Assembly (NCBI GenBank): GCA_036023115.1
Contig: JAYKKT010000089.1
Coordinates: forward strand, 15,680,501 to 15,744,500
DNA length: 64,000 nucleotides
Direction: 5' to 3'
Source of the DNA: Brasenia schreberi
Lineage: Eukaryota; Streptophyta; Magnoliopsida; Nymphaeales; Cabombaceae
In this document: piece by piece, positions 47,241 through 60,186 of the stretch
How positions within the stretch are numbered: position 1 is the stretch's first letter
How the letters are laid out: every line of letters begins with the position of its first letter
The notes under the pieces: generated by a model
Database searches by the model: none
What the model was told of the DNA's origin: nothing
Seen by the model: only the letters and a program-made list of their open reading frames with translations
Position numbers and translations under genes: made by a program

Positions 47241-48239
47241 AAGTTACATTAGCTAATTTTGTGGCCAGAGAAGGCCTTTGTTAACACTCATGAAATCGGG
47301 AACGAAAGGGTTTCTTTTCCAATTTCGTGAGATGTATTTTTTATAATTAAAACAAAATAATATATATAGAAAGTGTATTGTTTTATAAATAATAGATGTT
47401 TAATATAGCTATTTCTACTATAAAAAAATAAAAACCTAAAATGGTAATTATAAGAGAAGAAAAGAAACACTCAAATATATATGAGCATCTATCGCATAAA
47501 AAAGAAACAAAGAAAAAATTTGTTTCCTTCACGAGAAACCTTTTGAATATGGATTGTTTACCTATAAAGAAACCATGTTTAGCTTCTTTTTCTTCTTTGC
47601 AACTTTTGCTCGATCTTTATTGATGCCACGATTTCTTTCATTGATTTTATAGTGTGCATATGATCCACAACATCCATTCAGGTGATACTTCGTAGTAGGG
47701 TACACCTTCTATGTTTTGTGCACAAAATAAATCGACTCTAAGATTAATCTAGTGAGACTTTGAGAACATGAATTGAACATATTCTATTTATAAAAAGAGA
47801 GAAAGGAAGAGAATTTACAGGAAGAACTTATCTCAAATCATCTTTCTCTTAGATCAATGATCATCTCCTTCTCTTCTTTTTTTTCTTGTATATATACATG
47901 GTCTTCAACTGTAAATAAAACAAGAAAGAAAAAAATATCAAGATATGTAAAAAAGAATAACATAAATCGACTTCTCATGGCACAAAGAAAAAGAAAAAGG
48001 AGAAAAATGACCCTCTCTCTAGTCAACTATTCACCAAGCCATTAATGCTCTCTCTTTAGGTCCTCTCACCTCTCACATTCCTGGTCTCTCACTCTACGAC
48101 GAACAAAACAAGAGAGCACACAACTCTCCTTCTCTCTCACTCTCTCTTGGTACCTTGAAGAAAACAAACAGGGTTTTGGTTTTGGGAAACTAGAAGCCAA
48201 AAACACATCACTATTTTGCAAAATGGTGGCCAGCACTCG
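47241..48239. other. Anonymous AT-rich DNA
   Basis: No gene is recognised. CT-rich runs near 48045-48150 may be a leader or LTR remnant of copia element C. Confidence 0.4.
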
Positions 48240-49796
48240 TAGTTTTCATAAACCACCCCTAGTTTCTAATTTCTTTTTTTCAAAATTTAAATCAAGGCAA
48301 AATTATGTTTGTGCCCAATCAATCTCTAGAAATTACAATTTACCACTATTACAAAATTACAATTCTGTCTAGATATCTTTTTGTGAATTTACAAAAATAC
48401 CTAGGAACTGATTTTACTTTTTAGCCCTATACTATTACATAATCATATATAGCAGTGTTTTAACTATTTAGTCCCCATTGCTTTATTCAAATCACGAAAC
48501 AGACAACAAAAATATGACAGTTTTACTATTCTATCCCTCGTGCTTTAATATAATTAAAGAAACAGATAGATAAGGGAAATTATTGTTTGTCCTCCATCTT
48601 TTCTGCAAATACAGAAACAAGTTTAAATTCTATTTTTATTTAAACTATCATTATTTTGAAGATGGTGCCTACAACTTTTATGAAATTACAATCAAGTGCC
48701 TGGAATTATTTGTAGAATATTATATATTGTTTTCTGCTATTTTTGTTGAGTACCTAACTAGCAAATTTTAGTTGATTCTTAGAATTATATTTAATTATTA
48801 TATGTTTCTTGTTGAAATACATTGATTCTCTAATTCTTATTTTTATCAAATACCTCAAAATAATCATTAGAATTTGTATTTCTAAATTGGCAAAGACTAA
48901 AAAATTGAAGGGCTTCCAAATTTAGAAAAGAAGAATTCCATTGGTTGTGACTTTAGACATTGATTATATTTTAAGAGAAACTAAAATGCCACATGAGCCT
49001 AAAGCAATAGATGATGAACACATAATTTACAAAACTTTAAAAATAAATTGTAAGAACATGTTTATTAGATTAAGTGTTTCAACTGTAGAAAGATGAAACA
49101 CTTTAATAGAGACTACCATAACCGAAAGAAAAAAAGAACACAACACTCAACAAGACAAGCAAAAGGAGAAGTGAAAAGTGATTTGTGTTATCTCTAAATG
49201 CTTGTATATGGACCATTCAGTTTGTAGCTGGTGGATGGATTCTAGAGTGACCTATCATCTTAAAGAGTAAGAAGGGAGCTTTCAATACGAAGGAACACAA
49301 GCTTGGGAAGTATCATGTATATATGGGCAACAACTCTTTTGTTGTTGTCCTAGGTGTTAGGTCCTTTAAGATTGTCAGAGGAGACACCCCAATTGTTTTT
49401 ATTGATGTATTGATTGTATCATTTGTTATGTGCAATTTAGTGTTTATCCTTATATTTGTAAAGAAAGAGTTTGAGGTTATGTTCATTCCAAGCAAGGTTA
49501 CTATACAAAAACATTGGTGTATTTCTTTTTTAGTTTATTTAATTCTAAGCATGGTCAGTTCAAATTGAATATAAATGAAAATGAATCTTCTTCTACTTAT
49601 ATTGATTGTGCCTTTACTATTGATGTATAACATAAAAGGTTAGGGCATATAAGTTTGAATAAGTTGAGAAAATTAACTAATTTTAATTTATTGTCTAGTT
49701 TTTAAGAAAACACGTGAAACTTATATATAAGAAAAAATAATAAGAAAACTTTTTCCTAAAGAAATAATTAGGATAAAAACCATATTAGAAATCATT

Positions 49797-49799
49797 CAT

Positions 49800-49858
<59 letters not shown>
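49797..49858. repeat. (CA)n(TA)n microsatellite within the copia C integrase
   Basis: A CA run changes to a TA run. It sits exactly where the related element B reads IIHTDLCG, between the ATTCATAC and TATGTGGA codons. Confidence 0.9.
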
Positions 49859-49860
<2 letters not shown>

Positions 49861-50313
49861 GATATTTTAGGGTGATATCTAATTCAGGGAAGATTTATTT
49901 TATAACATTCATAGATAATTATTCAAGATATAAATATCTATATCTCATGTTACATAAATTTGAGGCACTTGAAATATTTAAAGAATATAAGAAAAAAATT
50001 AAAAATCAATTAGGTTGTATAATAAAGGTCGGACCAAGGTGGTGAGTACACCTCTATAAAGTTCCTTGAATTTTGTAAAAACTTTGGTATTTCAAAACAA
50101 AATACAATACCTAAAACACTTCAATAAAATGGTGTAGTTGAAAGATATAATATGACCCTATTGAATATAACTAGGTTAATGCTAATAGATGCTTCTCTTC
50201 ATAAAGTATTTTGAAAAGAAATAGTGACTATAAACATGTATATATTAAATATAGTACTATATAAAGTTGTATTCTCTATACCATATAAGATATAATTTAG
50301 TAAGAAATTAGGT

Positions 50314-50610
50314 TTGAGTAATCTCAAGAGATGTGGATCTATTGCTCATGTAAATATCCTTGATCAGTATAAAGATAAGCTAGATAATAGGTTTTTGAGA
50401 TATGTTTTTATTAGATACTCTGAAGGCTTCAAGGAACATATATTTTATCACAAGGGTCATGGTCTAATAGAAACTAGGTATGTTAAATTCTTAAAAGATA
50501 TTAAGAATGAAATCCTAAAAGATGATCATGAGAGAATTGATGATCTAGTGGATCTATATCCATCATCATTTAAGCATATAGATAATGATCTAAATGACCT
50601 TCCTGTATAG
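50314..50610 (+). pseudogene. Copia C integrase C-terminal block
   Basis: This 98-residue open stretch is colinear with residues of copia B at 44380-44628 (SHLRRWGSIAHVKILDQ against SNLKRCGSIAHVNILDQ). It is the longest frame surviving in element C. Confidence 0.75.
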
Positions 50611-52299
50611 ATTGAAACTTTAAGTGGAAATAAAATACCTATGATCATACCATTTTATTTATAAGATTAGCATACTTATCTTATAGAGAAAGTGTGATTC
50701 AATAGATTTAGATAAGTTGGTTGACAATTTGACTTATCAACAAGTTATTAGGTAATATGCATCATCAGACTAGAAAAAACAATGGTTGAGAAAATTAAAT
50801 CTATTAAAAAAAACTAAATCTAAGAGTTGATACATTTGCCTAAAATAAGAAAAACCATAAGTTGTAAACAAGTTTTAAAAAAGAAATATGTGGTTGATGG
50901 AACAATAAAAGTTTAAGGCGAGATTGGTTGCAAAGGTTTTTCGCAAAAGAAGAGAATAAATTATGTATAAACATATTTTTCTGCTGTGAAATTTATATCT
51001 ATTAGGATTATTCTAGTTATTTCTATATTTTTTATTTGAATTTACTCAATTAGATGTAAAACCACTTTTCTTAATGGTGATTTAGATTAAATCATTTATA
51101 TGCAATAGTGAGAAGAATATGTTGTTGTAGGGTTGAAAGATAAAGTATATACATTGAAGAAATCTTTATATGGCCTTAAACAGTCACATCGTCAATGTTA
51201 TTTGACTTTTCAAAATATCATTTTTGAACTTGACCACTATATATATGTTTAAAACAGTAGGAGTCACTTTGCCATTTTATATTTATATATAGATGATAGA
51301 TTATTGATTGAAAATAACAATAAAATAATTGTCAAAATTAAGTTTAAAATAAAAGATATGGAAGATGCATCCTATATCCTAGGTGTAAAGATTTTTCGTG
51401 ATAAAAAATCTAAACTTCGGTTTTTGAGTTATGAGCGATATATTTAGTATATCTTAAATAAGTTTAGAGTGAGTGATTGCAAACTTGTAAATATACTCAT
51501 TGCTAAAGAGATCAAATTAAGTAAGCCTCATTGTCATGGTAAGGGAGAAAACAAGCTTAATGGTCTCTATGCATAAGTTGTGCAACTTGATCTATATTAT
51601 GTTGTATATAAGACCTGGTGTAAACTTTGTTGTTAGTCTTATGAGTAGAAATCAAAGTAATCTTGATTGAAAACATTAGGTTGTTGTAAAAATGATTTTA
51701 AGATAATTAAAAAGAACGAAAGTTTTAAAATGCTTTAAAGTATATGAGCTAAAAGTGGTAGATACTCTGATGCTGACTTTGTTGGGAGCAAAGATGATAA
51801 CAAATCAACCTCCAATCAAATATTCTTATTTGGAGGTGATATTTTTTCTCAAGCTTAAAAGAAAAATGATTTTATAGCATTATATACATAAGAAGCTGAG
51901 TATGTTGCTTGTAGTATGACTATAAGTATCGTTTGAATAAACCACTTCATATGATTTAAAATAGGATATAGGTGACAAGTCAGATGTTACTTTGTGACAA
52001 AATGCAATAATCTCGCTGATTAAAAGTGGGGTGGATAGCTCTAAAATCTATTACATAATGGTTAAATACCACTATGTTCTTGATATGCTTAAATAAAATG
52101 AAATATTCATATCTATATGCCAAATAGTGATATGCTGGCTAACTTCTTGACCAAAGCCATTTCAGAAGATCTTTTTACAAAGCATGGTACACACATGAGT
52201 TTGAGATATCTCTAAAGTGTTAGCATAAAAATACACATATTAGTTGTTATGTAGAAAAACATATTGATTATGAAAAACTACAAATGTATAACTACGGTA

Positions 52300-52470
52300 T
52301 GGGTCAGTTGATTCGGTCTAATAATCGAACCGAACCAAAATAACTGAAACCAAATAGCCTTTGAATTTCAAAATCGAACCGAAACTAGAACCAAAATGTA
52401 TAGGTAACCGAACCAAATTGAATAGAAATATTTCGGTTTGGCTCGGTTCTGTTATTCGGTTTACCCCCTA
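52300..52470. repeat. Degenerate AACCGAA/TTCGGTT tract
   Basis: Repeated GAACCGAA and TTCGGTT words in both orientations resemble the tracts at 2940-3240 and 4560-4690. No function is known. Confidence 0.5.
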
Positions 52471-52489
52471 TGGTTGAATTCTATATACA

Positions 52490-52502
52490 TATTATATATA
52501 TT

Positions 52503-52550
<48 letters not shown>

Positions 52551-52687
52551 GTGTGTGTGTATATGTATGGATACATATAAATATATATGTATATGTACAT
52601 GTATATATATATATATATGTATAAGATACATGTATATATGTATTATACATATACAAATATATGATGTATATGTTTATATGTACACAT
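52490..52687. repeat. TA/TATG microsatellite, left of the LINE
   Basis: A long TA run plus TATG, GTATA and CATA variants. Frames translating as Tyr/Ile/Cys-rich proteins here are microsatellite artefacts. Confidence 0.9.
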
Positions 52688-52885
52688 ACAACAATAACAA
52701 CCATCTTAAATGATGTTCCATGGATTCTTTGTTTCCACATAACTCTATCTTGTGCCATGTTAGTAGTTAACTCATAAAATATATGTATCATTCTTTATTG
52801 TTTCTTTCCAACACTTTTGTGGTCGTCATCTACCTCTTTTAATACTTTCCAAATTTAGTTTTTCATACCTTCTTATAGGTTCTTT

Positions 52886-54135
52886 TTATGATCTTCTATC
52901 TATATGTCCAAACCATCTTAAACGATGTTCTCTCATTTTATCCTCTATTGGTGTCACTCCTAATTTGTTTATAATAACCTCATTATTTATACGGTCTTTC
53001 CTTGTATGACCACTCATCCATCTCAACATCTTCATTTCTGTCGCACACATCTTTTGTACATGTTGATGGTTAACTACCCAACACTCGGAACTATAAAACA
53101 TGGCAGGTCTAATTACTGCTCTATAATATTTACCTTTAACTTTAATGGTATCTTCTTATTATAAATAATACCTAATGCTCTTCTCCATTTTAACCAACCA
53201 GCATTAATTCTATGCCTAACATCTCCATCAATTCTTCCATCACTCTAAAAAATTGACCCTAGGTATTTAAAACTTTTCTTTTGGGGATGCAATGTATGCC
53301 AATTTTAATTTTTATGTCATCTGAAGTAACCAAATGATCAAACTTACATTCAATGTATTATGTCTTTGTTCTACTAAGTCGGAGGCCTTTGCTTTCTAAT
53401 GCTTCTCTCCATGGTTCCAATTTCTGATTAACTTTTTCCTTAGACTCTTCTACTAATACAATGTCATTTGCAAATAGCAAACACCAAGGCACTTCATCTT
53501 GAATATGTTTTGTTAACTCATCAATCACCATTATAAATAAGTATAGACTTAAAGTTGATCATTGATATAACCCAATATTAACTTCAAAGAAGTCTGTCAT
53601 TCCTTCACGAGTCTTCACACATGTTCTTGCACCATCGTACATGTCTCTTATAAGGTTAACATATGTCAATGAGATACCTCTTTTTTCTAAGGTTCTCTAA
53701 AGAACCTCCATCGGTAGTCTATTGTAAGTTTTTTCTAGATCAATAAATATCATGTGAAGATCTTTTTTTTGCTCTAAAATGTTCTATAAGACATCTCAAA
53801 AGGTGAATCACTTCAATAGTAGATCTTCCTGGCATGAATCCAAATTGGTTCTCTGTTGTATTTGATACTTGTCTTAACCTAGGTTTGATAATTCTTTCTC
53901 ACAATTTCATAGTATGGCTCATTAACTTGATACCTCGATAATTCACACAATTCTGAATGTCTCTCTTGTACTTATATACGAGTATAAGTGTACTCGCTCT
54001 CAATTCCTCGGGCATCTTTTGATTTCTCCATATTTTATTAAATAGTCTTGTGAGCCAAGTGATTCCTATTTCTCCTAGTATTTTCTTAACTTCTATAGAA
54101 ATATTGTCTGGTCCTACCGCTTTACCACCCTCCAT
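52886..54135 (-). pseudogene. LINE reverse transcriptase remnant
   Basis: Blocks include GPDNISIEVKK, LILVYKYKRD and NCVNYRGIKLMS (54135-53899), a FMPGRSTIE region near 53830, the catalytic block reading LLFANDIV near 53460-53480 (Asn where the first Asp is expected), and the end block [14 protein letters not shown] to [12 protein letters not shown] (53101-52886). Damage to the catalytic pair plus stops make it inactive. Confidence 0.8.
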
Positions 54136-54981
54136 ATGTTTAAGAGCCTCTTTGACTTTATTCTTTTAGATACGTCAGTGAAAATTATGGTTTATATACT
54201 TTTGTGATTTCGCTAACTCTCTTAAGCTAATACTAATATCTTTATTTTCATTAAAAAGCTTATAAAAATAAATTTTCCATCTATTTCTTATATTATCATT
54301 TTTCACTAGAATTTTTTCATCATCGTCTTTGATGCATCTAACATAATTAAGATCTTTAGTTTTCTTATTTCTAGCCCTAACTATCCTAAAAATATCTCTT
54401 TCACCCTCTTTTGAGTTAAGTTTTGTATATAAATCCTCCCAAATTTTAGCTTTTACTTCACTGATAGCTTTTTTTTCTTCTTTTTTTTGCTTTCTTATAA
54501 GCCTCTAAAGTTTTACTAGTTTTCATAGCATAATGTAATTTGTAACATACCTTTTTGCCTTGATTTTATTTTGCACTACTTCACTCCACCAGCAAGCTTC
54601 TTTTTGTACCGGTATACCTTCCTTAGATTCACGTAACACATCTTTTGCCACTTTCCTAATATGTATAGCCATATTGTTCTACACATCACAAGGTGTACCA
54701 ACATAATTTCAAGCATCTCCTTGAAGGAGTTTCTGTTTAAATATATCTTTTTTCTCACTTTTGAGGTTCCACCATTTAGTTTGAATAGCTTGATGCACTC
54801 TTTTCTTCTTTGTCCATTTTTTTATTTGTAAATCTATAACTAAAAGTCGATGTTGGGTGGTTAAACTTTTTCCTGGAATTACTTTGCAATCTTTACAACA
54901 CGCTTTATCTTTTTTTCTACAAATAAAGTAATCAATTTGTGTTTGTGATAAGCCACTCTTATAAGTAATTAAATGTTCATC

Positions 54982-55506
54982 TCAATTTTTGAAGAATGTA
55001 TTGACTATAAATAGATCAAATGCCATAGCAATATTTAAAATCTCCCTACCTTCCTCATTTATATCCCCAAAACCAAAGTTTCCATGAATACCTTGACATC
55101 CTAATGCCTCTTTCCTGACATGTCCATTTAAGTCTTCTCCTAAATAAATCATCTCCCTTTGTGGAATCCTTTGAATCACCTTATCTAACTCTTCCCAAAG
55201 AGCTGTCTTTATGCTATCTTCTAGGCCTACTTGGGGTGCGTAATCACAAACTATATTCAAAACCTCTGCTCCTAAAACTAATTTCAACGTCATGATTCAG
55301 TCACCATATCGTTGTATGTTTACTACACTATCCTTTAAATCTTTATTTATGATAATACAAACTCTGTTTCGAGCTTTTTTCTTACTTGAGTACCATAATT
55401 TAAAACTTGTATCCTCTATCTCCTTTGCTTTTTCTCCAACCCACTTTGTCTCTTGTAAATATAGAATATGAATCTTTCTCCGAATCATAGTATCTACCAC
55501 ATCCAT
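54982..55506 (-). pseudogene. LINE endonuclease remnant
   Basis: Two frames show ILYLQETKWVG (the Glu-containing apurinic-endonuclease-type block), NIVCDYAPQVG and GDLNGH-like GEDLNGHVRKEALGC. They are separated by a break at 55294-55296. In active elements this domain nicks target DNA to prime reverse transcription. Confidence 0.75.
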
Positions 55507-55584
55507 TAGCTTATCAGATAATGTTCCGATATTCTAAGAACCAATACGAATCTTATTATCTAGGAATAGCTTCCTTACCCCTCG

Positions 55585-55750
55585 CATCCGTCCATATTGA
55601 AAATGTGGAAACCCTCTCTATAAATTATTCACTACATTTGGGCGACAATGTAGCGGAACTAAGTTCTTTACCCACACCCGTCCATGATATGGGAACCCTC
55701 TCTGCAATTGATTCACTACATTCGGGCGAAAATATAGTGGCCCTTGCTTA
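55585..55750. repeat. Imperfect tandem repeat in the LINE 5' region
   Basis: Segments around CTCTCTATAAATTATTCACTAC and CTCTCTGCAATTGATTCACTAC are diverged copies, about 80-90 bases apart. They are probably part of the element's 5' end. Confidence 0.6.
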
Positions 55751-55842
55751 CTTATCACTGCATTTAAGCTCTGCAGCGCATCGCTAGGCAGGACACCCCA
55801 AAGCAATGCTCATAATTTATCTACTACACTATTCGACAAAGT

Positions 55843-55907
55843 TTATATATATATATATATATATAATATACATATATTTACATATGTATATATGTACGTA
55901 TATGCAA
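55843..55907. repeat. TA/TATG microsatellite, right of the LINE
   Basis: A TA run followed by ATATG/GTATA variants, matching the composition of the tract at 52490-52687 on the other side of the LINE. Confidence 0.88.
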
Positions 55908-56180
55908 AATGGCGAACCTATGTTATGGGGGGGGTGACCGCCCTCCCCAAGAAGTTTGAAAAACTTATGGTGGTGCATAAAATTTTAAAACAAATTAAAA
56001 TTCACCAACTGCAAATTTTTTAAAAGAAAAGGTAGTTAAAGTAAAATAGTAAATTGTTAGCCATCCGCCCGAAAACATAAAAAATTTGAACTTTTTTTTT
56101 GTTATTAGTAATGGGCTTGGTTCAGATTTTCAAATCTAATCTAAACCAACCCAATCCATCAGGGCCTCATTCTTTTCACT
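55908..56180. mobile_element. Possible hAT-type terminus (low confidence)
   Basis: The stretch starting AAAATGGCGAACCTATG then a G run and CCGCCCTCCCC resembles CAGTGGCGGACCTATG-type hAT ends and part of the right end of the element at 31545-33184. No partner end or TSD was seen. Confidence 0.3.
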
Positions 56181-56189
56181 AAAAGTCTT

Positions 56190-56530
56190 CTTACTCCATT
56201 GTATCTTGTTGTAGGTCTTCTTACTCTATCAACCAAGGATAAATCTATGGCACTATCAAAATGCTTGCTTGAGTAAATCTGAAAATTTTGAATTATGTAA
56301 TTGGGTAAATAGTGTGAGCCATCTCCTAGGTTCTTAGGTATGGGTGAGGCTAAGAGGAACATGTTTTGTTTGTGTTGAATGGGGTTTTATGGAATTGGGT
56401 TGGATTGGATATGTATAAATATGGTTCAAGATTTGGGTTTTAGTGGTCATTTGGGTTAACCAAAGTGGTTTGGAACTGTGTTTACAAATTTAATTAGGTA
56501 CATGGGATTGTACTAGAACTTGTAGAGTCC
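56190..56530. repeat. Repeat X, third diverged fragment
   Basis: TATCAAAATGCTTGCTTGAG, TGAATTATGTAATTGGG and AAGTGGTTTGGAACTGTG landmarks line up with 33420-33800 and 39640-40010 in the same order. It is the most diverged of the three copies. Confidence 0.5.
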
Positions 56531-56799
56531 ACCTAAAATGGGCCCTTAGGCATTTGATTCGAGTTGGGTTGAGATGGGCAAGACCAAGGTATTTTGAATC
56601 AAATGGGATAGACGGGTCATGAGGGCATGCAAATAATTTCAAAAAAACTCAACCAAGTTAGGATTTGGATTTCCTTGAATTAGATAAGAGTCTCCACACA
56701 AAGGATCAATGTTACGATTTGATTGGTAAGCTAATTTTCTCAAAAATAAGGGGCACCATGATAATATGTTAGAGACTTCATCAGAAAATGCAAATATAG

Positions 56800-57700
56800 G
56801 GACTATTACCGAACTATTGAAGTATATAGAAGGCTTAGAATCCCAAACGACAATGGCTCAAACTTTATACATGGTGTTGTACCTCGAATATGGGTTGTAG
56901 ATTCTGGTGCAACTAATCACATGGTCAGAGACAAAGCTTGCTTATCTAATTATCAACTTCTTCATAACAAGGAGTACATTAGATTGGCTAATAGTTCTCA
57001 TACATTCATGATAGAAAAGAAAAGTGTTTGAACTTCACTGTTTCACTTATCCTTCATATTTTATGTCCCTAGTTTTCTTGTAAACTTGTTATCTGTAAGT
57101 TCTCTAAACAAGCATTCCAACTACTCACTTAAGTTCTCTCCCTCTAGTTGTGTCTTTAAGTATCTAAAGATACAAAGAATCTTTGGCCATAATAGCTTGA
57201 AAAAGAGGCTATACATCATTGAATACTTATTGGTAAAATCTTCTCATTGTACTCTTTTAGCCATGACTACAATTGAAGCAAAAAATAAATTGTAATACAT
57301 ATTGCATCTAATGCTATTTATCATGAATGAATAAAATACATTGAAATCAATTATCACTTCATAAGGAAGAAAGTGAGCAATCAAGTGTTTTAATTGAGTT
57401 ATGTCAAATTTGTAGACCAATGTACTGATATTCTCACAAAAGTAGCTCATAGAAATGGACTTGTAACTTCTCTTAGTAAGTTGGGAGCTATGAGTATGTT
57501 TCTCCCAACTTGAAGGGGAGTATTGAGAAGAAGTTTGGATCGGTTCCTTCATTTTTGAGCTTATAATCTATTTCTAATTGATGTGTTTTAATTTGTATTA
57601 ATGTAAGAGCAAATTAGTCTTTCAAATTATAAGTCTTATAAATAATTTGTAATTGGACTAAGAAGTCCTAGTTTGGGTGGTTAAGGAGAGTGGAGGCATG
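56800..57700 (+). mobile_element. Ty1/copia element D, internally deleted
   Basis: A protease block (WVVDSGATNHM near 56885-56920) and the following NLLSVSSLNKHSNYSLKFSPSSCVF region are followed, after a deletion, by the C-terminal end of Pol (LVTSLSKLGA-like near 57440-57500), a polypurine-like GAAGGGGAG near 57510 and probable LTR sequence to at least 57700. Integrase and RT are absent. Confidence 0.65.
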
Positions 57701-58544
57701 TGCCCCAAGAAAGAGATCTCCTTTGTGTTGAAGCAGGTGATTTTTGCTTCGGTATCTCGCTAAGGCTTAGTTGTTGTTGTTGTAGTTGTTGTTGTATCTC
57801 GCTAAGGCTTCTTGGCTCTAGAGGACCCTTGAGGCGTGGGCAACGTGAAGGACAGAGCATGCAATTCATAACAATAATAATAACAAACGATTCAAATCTA
57901 TGAACTGCATGAATATCACGAGACTAAACTTATCCCACTTCTACATTGTTTTGCATTGTCCTTCTTAGTTCATGATGATTATGGTTTTGTAGTCTTCAAA
58001 CTTCTTGACAGCCTCGACGTTCATCAGATTTCGTTTTAGGGGAAGTCCTGAGTTCCATGTATACAATTCATATATAAGTAGCGATGCTGATGCACTTTGA
58101 CGGACTAAAGAGCCAGATTTCATGAATGAGATCTGATGGTTTTACAACAAAATACCGAGATCGGATGATGCAATCTTAGTATATTCAACAATTGTTGACA
58201 ACCTTAAAATATTGTTACACTTTGTTTTTCAATAACTGGGCCACGAACAGACTACATTGTGATGGAATCTCCAAAATATCAGTAACTTTAGTGACTGTGT
58301 TACCAACAAATGTGAATGGATGTATGATGTTTTATATTACATGATATATCCAACGCCATATGAATTCGGTTTGTGCAGATGAAATTAGTGTTGCTGAGGA
58401 AATTTACTAGTTAACTATATCAAACATACAGCAGCAGATATCTTGCTGAACTTTGAAATAGAGGTAGTGAAATACCAATCCTGTGTCACCTAAGATCTCT
58501 GTGATCATAACCATGAAAAATGGCTCGCCGGTGAGGGTGAGAAA
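57700..58544. other. Anonymous DNA with a short TTG repeat
   Basis: At 57752-57810 a short direct repeat (TATCTCGCTAAGGCTT) flanks a TTG run, which resembles the RTE LINE tail GGCTTAGTTGTTG. No gene is recognised in the rest. Confidence 0.4.
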
Positions 58545-58750
58545 AATGGATCGAAGAGAACACATGAATCATGAACCGCATACATATCAGTTGCATGTTA
58601 ACAGCTCATACATTGACAGTTGAATTTAAGAATGCTTCTTCAATGGATCGAAGAGAACACGTGAATTTGTCTCGCATGAACCGCATACATATCAGTTAGT
58701 TTGCATGTTAACAGCTCATACATTGACAGTTGAATTTAAGAATGCTTGTT
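58545..58750. repeat. ~100-bp tandem duplication
   Basis: AATGGATCGAAGAGAACAC at 58545 recurs at 58642. The unit (GAACCGCATACATATCAGTT, ACATTGACAGTTGAATTTAAG landmarks) is 97 bases the first time and about 109 the second because of small insertions. Confidence 0.88.
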
Positions 58751-59645
58751 CTTTTTCTTATTGCAGGCGTATAACCTAACCTTCTCTTAAGAAGAGGCGG
58801 CAGAGACCAAGAGGGAAATGTGAAGGAGGAAGTTTTGGATGTGTATCATAGGTCTTTCAATCGATTGTTCTCTCATTATCAAACTCTTTCATACATATAA
58901 ACCCCTTCTTTTGATGTGAATTGCTCAAAGACAATATTATATTTTATAAAAAATAGATAGAAACACTACTTTTACAAGTTTTTTTAAAAAATTAAGATGT
59001 TAGTATTAGCTTAGGAGAATTAGCCAAATAAAAAAAGTATATAAACCACAATTTCTACCGATGTATTTAAAAGAATGAAATAAAAAAGCTCTTAAACATA
59101 TGAAAGGTGATAAATCGATAGAACCGGACAATAGTCCTATAGAAGTTTGAAAAATCTTAAGAAAAACAATAATCACATAGCTTACAAAACCATTTAATGA
59201 AATATGAAAAAACCAAAAGATGGCCGAGGAACGAAGAGCGAATACAATTATATCCATAGTAAGAACAAAGGAGACATTCAAAATTGTTCTAATTATTGAA
59301 ATATTAAGTTAATCAGTCATATTATGAAATTATCAGAAAAAATTATCGAACGTAGGTTAAGACAAATATAAGTACAACAAAAAACCAATTTTAATTCATG
59401 CCAAACAAATCTACTATTGAAGCAATTTACTTTTTGAGACATCTTATGGAACATTTTAAAACAAAAAAAAAACCTTCACATGGGATTATAAGAAAAAGTT
59501 CACAAAAAATTGAGACTATGAAGAGAAACATTAGAAAGTAAAGGCTTACTTCGTAGAACAAAGAAATAATATATGAAATATAAGTTTGATTATTTGGTCA
59601 CTTCAAAAGACATAGAAATTAAAATTGATACACATTACATAAAAA
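58751..59645. other. Anonymous AT-rich DNA
   Basis: No coding region, RNA gene or clear mobile-element end is recognised. Confidence 0.4.
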
Positions 59646-60186
59646 AAAAGTTTTAAATACCTAAGGTCAAATTTTCAAAATGAAGAGAACCGTCATATTC
59701 TTTATGATAAGAAGATACATTAAAGTTAAAAGGTAAATATTATAAAATAACAATTAGACCTATCATGTTTTATGGTTCGAAGTATTGGGCAATTAATCAT
59801 CAATATGTGCAAAAGATGTCTGTGAGAAAAATACTGATGTTGAAATAGATGAGTGGTAAATGAAAGCAAGATCATATAAATAATGAGGTTATTAGAAATA
59901 AATTAAGAGCGACACCAATAGAGAATAAAATAAGAGAATATTGTTTAAGATAGTTTGAACACATAAAAAGATCAAAAGAAGCACCTATAAGAAAGTATGA
60001 AAAACTAAATTTTGAAAATATTAAAAGAGGTAGATGCCAACCACAAAAGTGTTAGAAAGAAACAATAAAGAATGATCTCTTGTGAGTTAAATCCTAACAT
60101 AGCACATGATAGGACTATGTGAAAACAAAGAATTCATATAGCCAACACCATCTAGCATGGGAAAAGGCTTAGTTTTTATCATTGTT
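59646..60186 (+). mobile_element. 5'-truncated RTE LINE fragment
   Basis: The plus strand encodes, in broken frames, FKYL-like residues, MFYGSKYWAINHQYVQKMS and the terminal WKQRIHIAN codons. These correspond to the minus-strand LINE at 52886-53260. It ends with ACACCATCTAGCATGGGAAA then AGGCTTAG and a TTG-like tail. The 5' part of the element is missing. Confidence 0.75.

Larger units (their letters stand above)
48240..52220 (+). mobile_element. Ty1/copia element C, ancient relative of B
   Basis: It follows copia B block by block: leader of short T/A-rich units, Gag start (FQI-like, with most of the Gag core missing), zinc-knuckle remnant near 49067-49130, integrase (HKRLGHISLNKL near 49633; SNLKRCGSIAHV, 50314-50610), RT, RNase H and the final GLRYL near 52200. 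Stops are dense and AT-biased throughout, so it is much older than B. No LTR was identified. Confidence 0.75.
52688..55842 (-). mobile_element. RTE-type LINE (3.15 kb), decayed
   Basis: Minus-strand order is 5' region (to about 55842), endonuclease, linker, reverse transcriptase, and a terminal region ending in a GTTGTTATTGTTG tail near 52690. The terminal codons (WKQRIHGTS) match those of the fragments at 10574 and 59650. Many stops occur. It lies between two AT-type microsatellites, which suggests insertion into simple repeat DNA. Confidence 0.82.

Noticed and set aside
52438..52791. Tyr/Ile/Cys-rich open frames on both strands
   Set aside because: They are translations of a TA/TATG microsatellite and not proteins.
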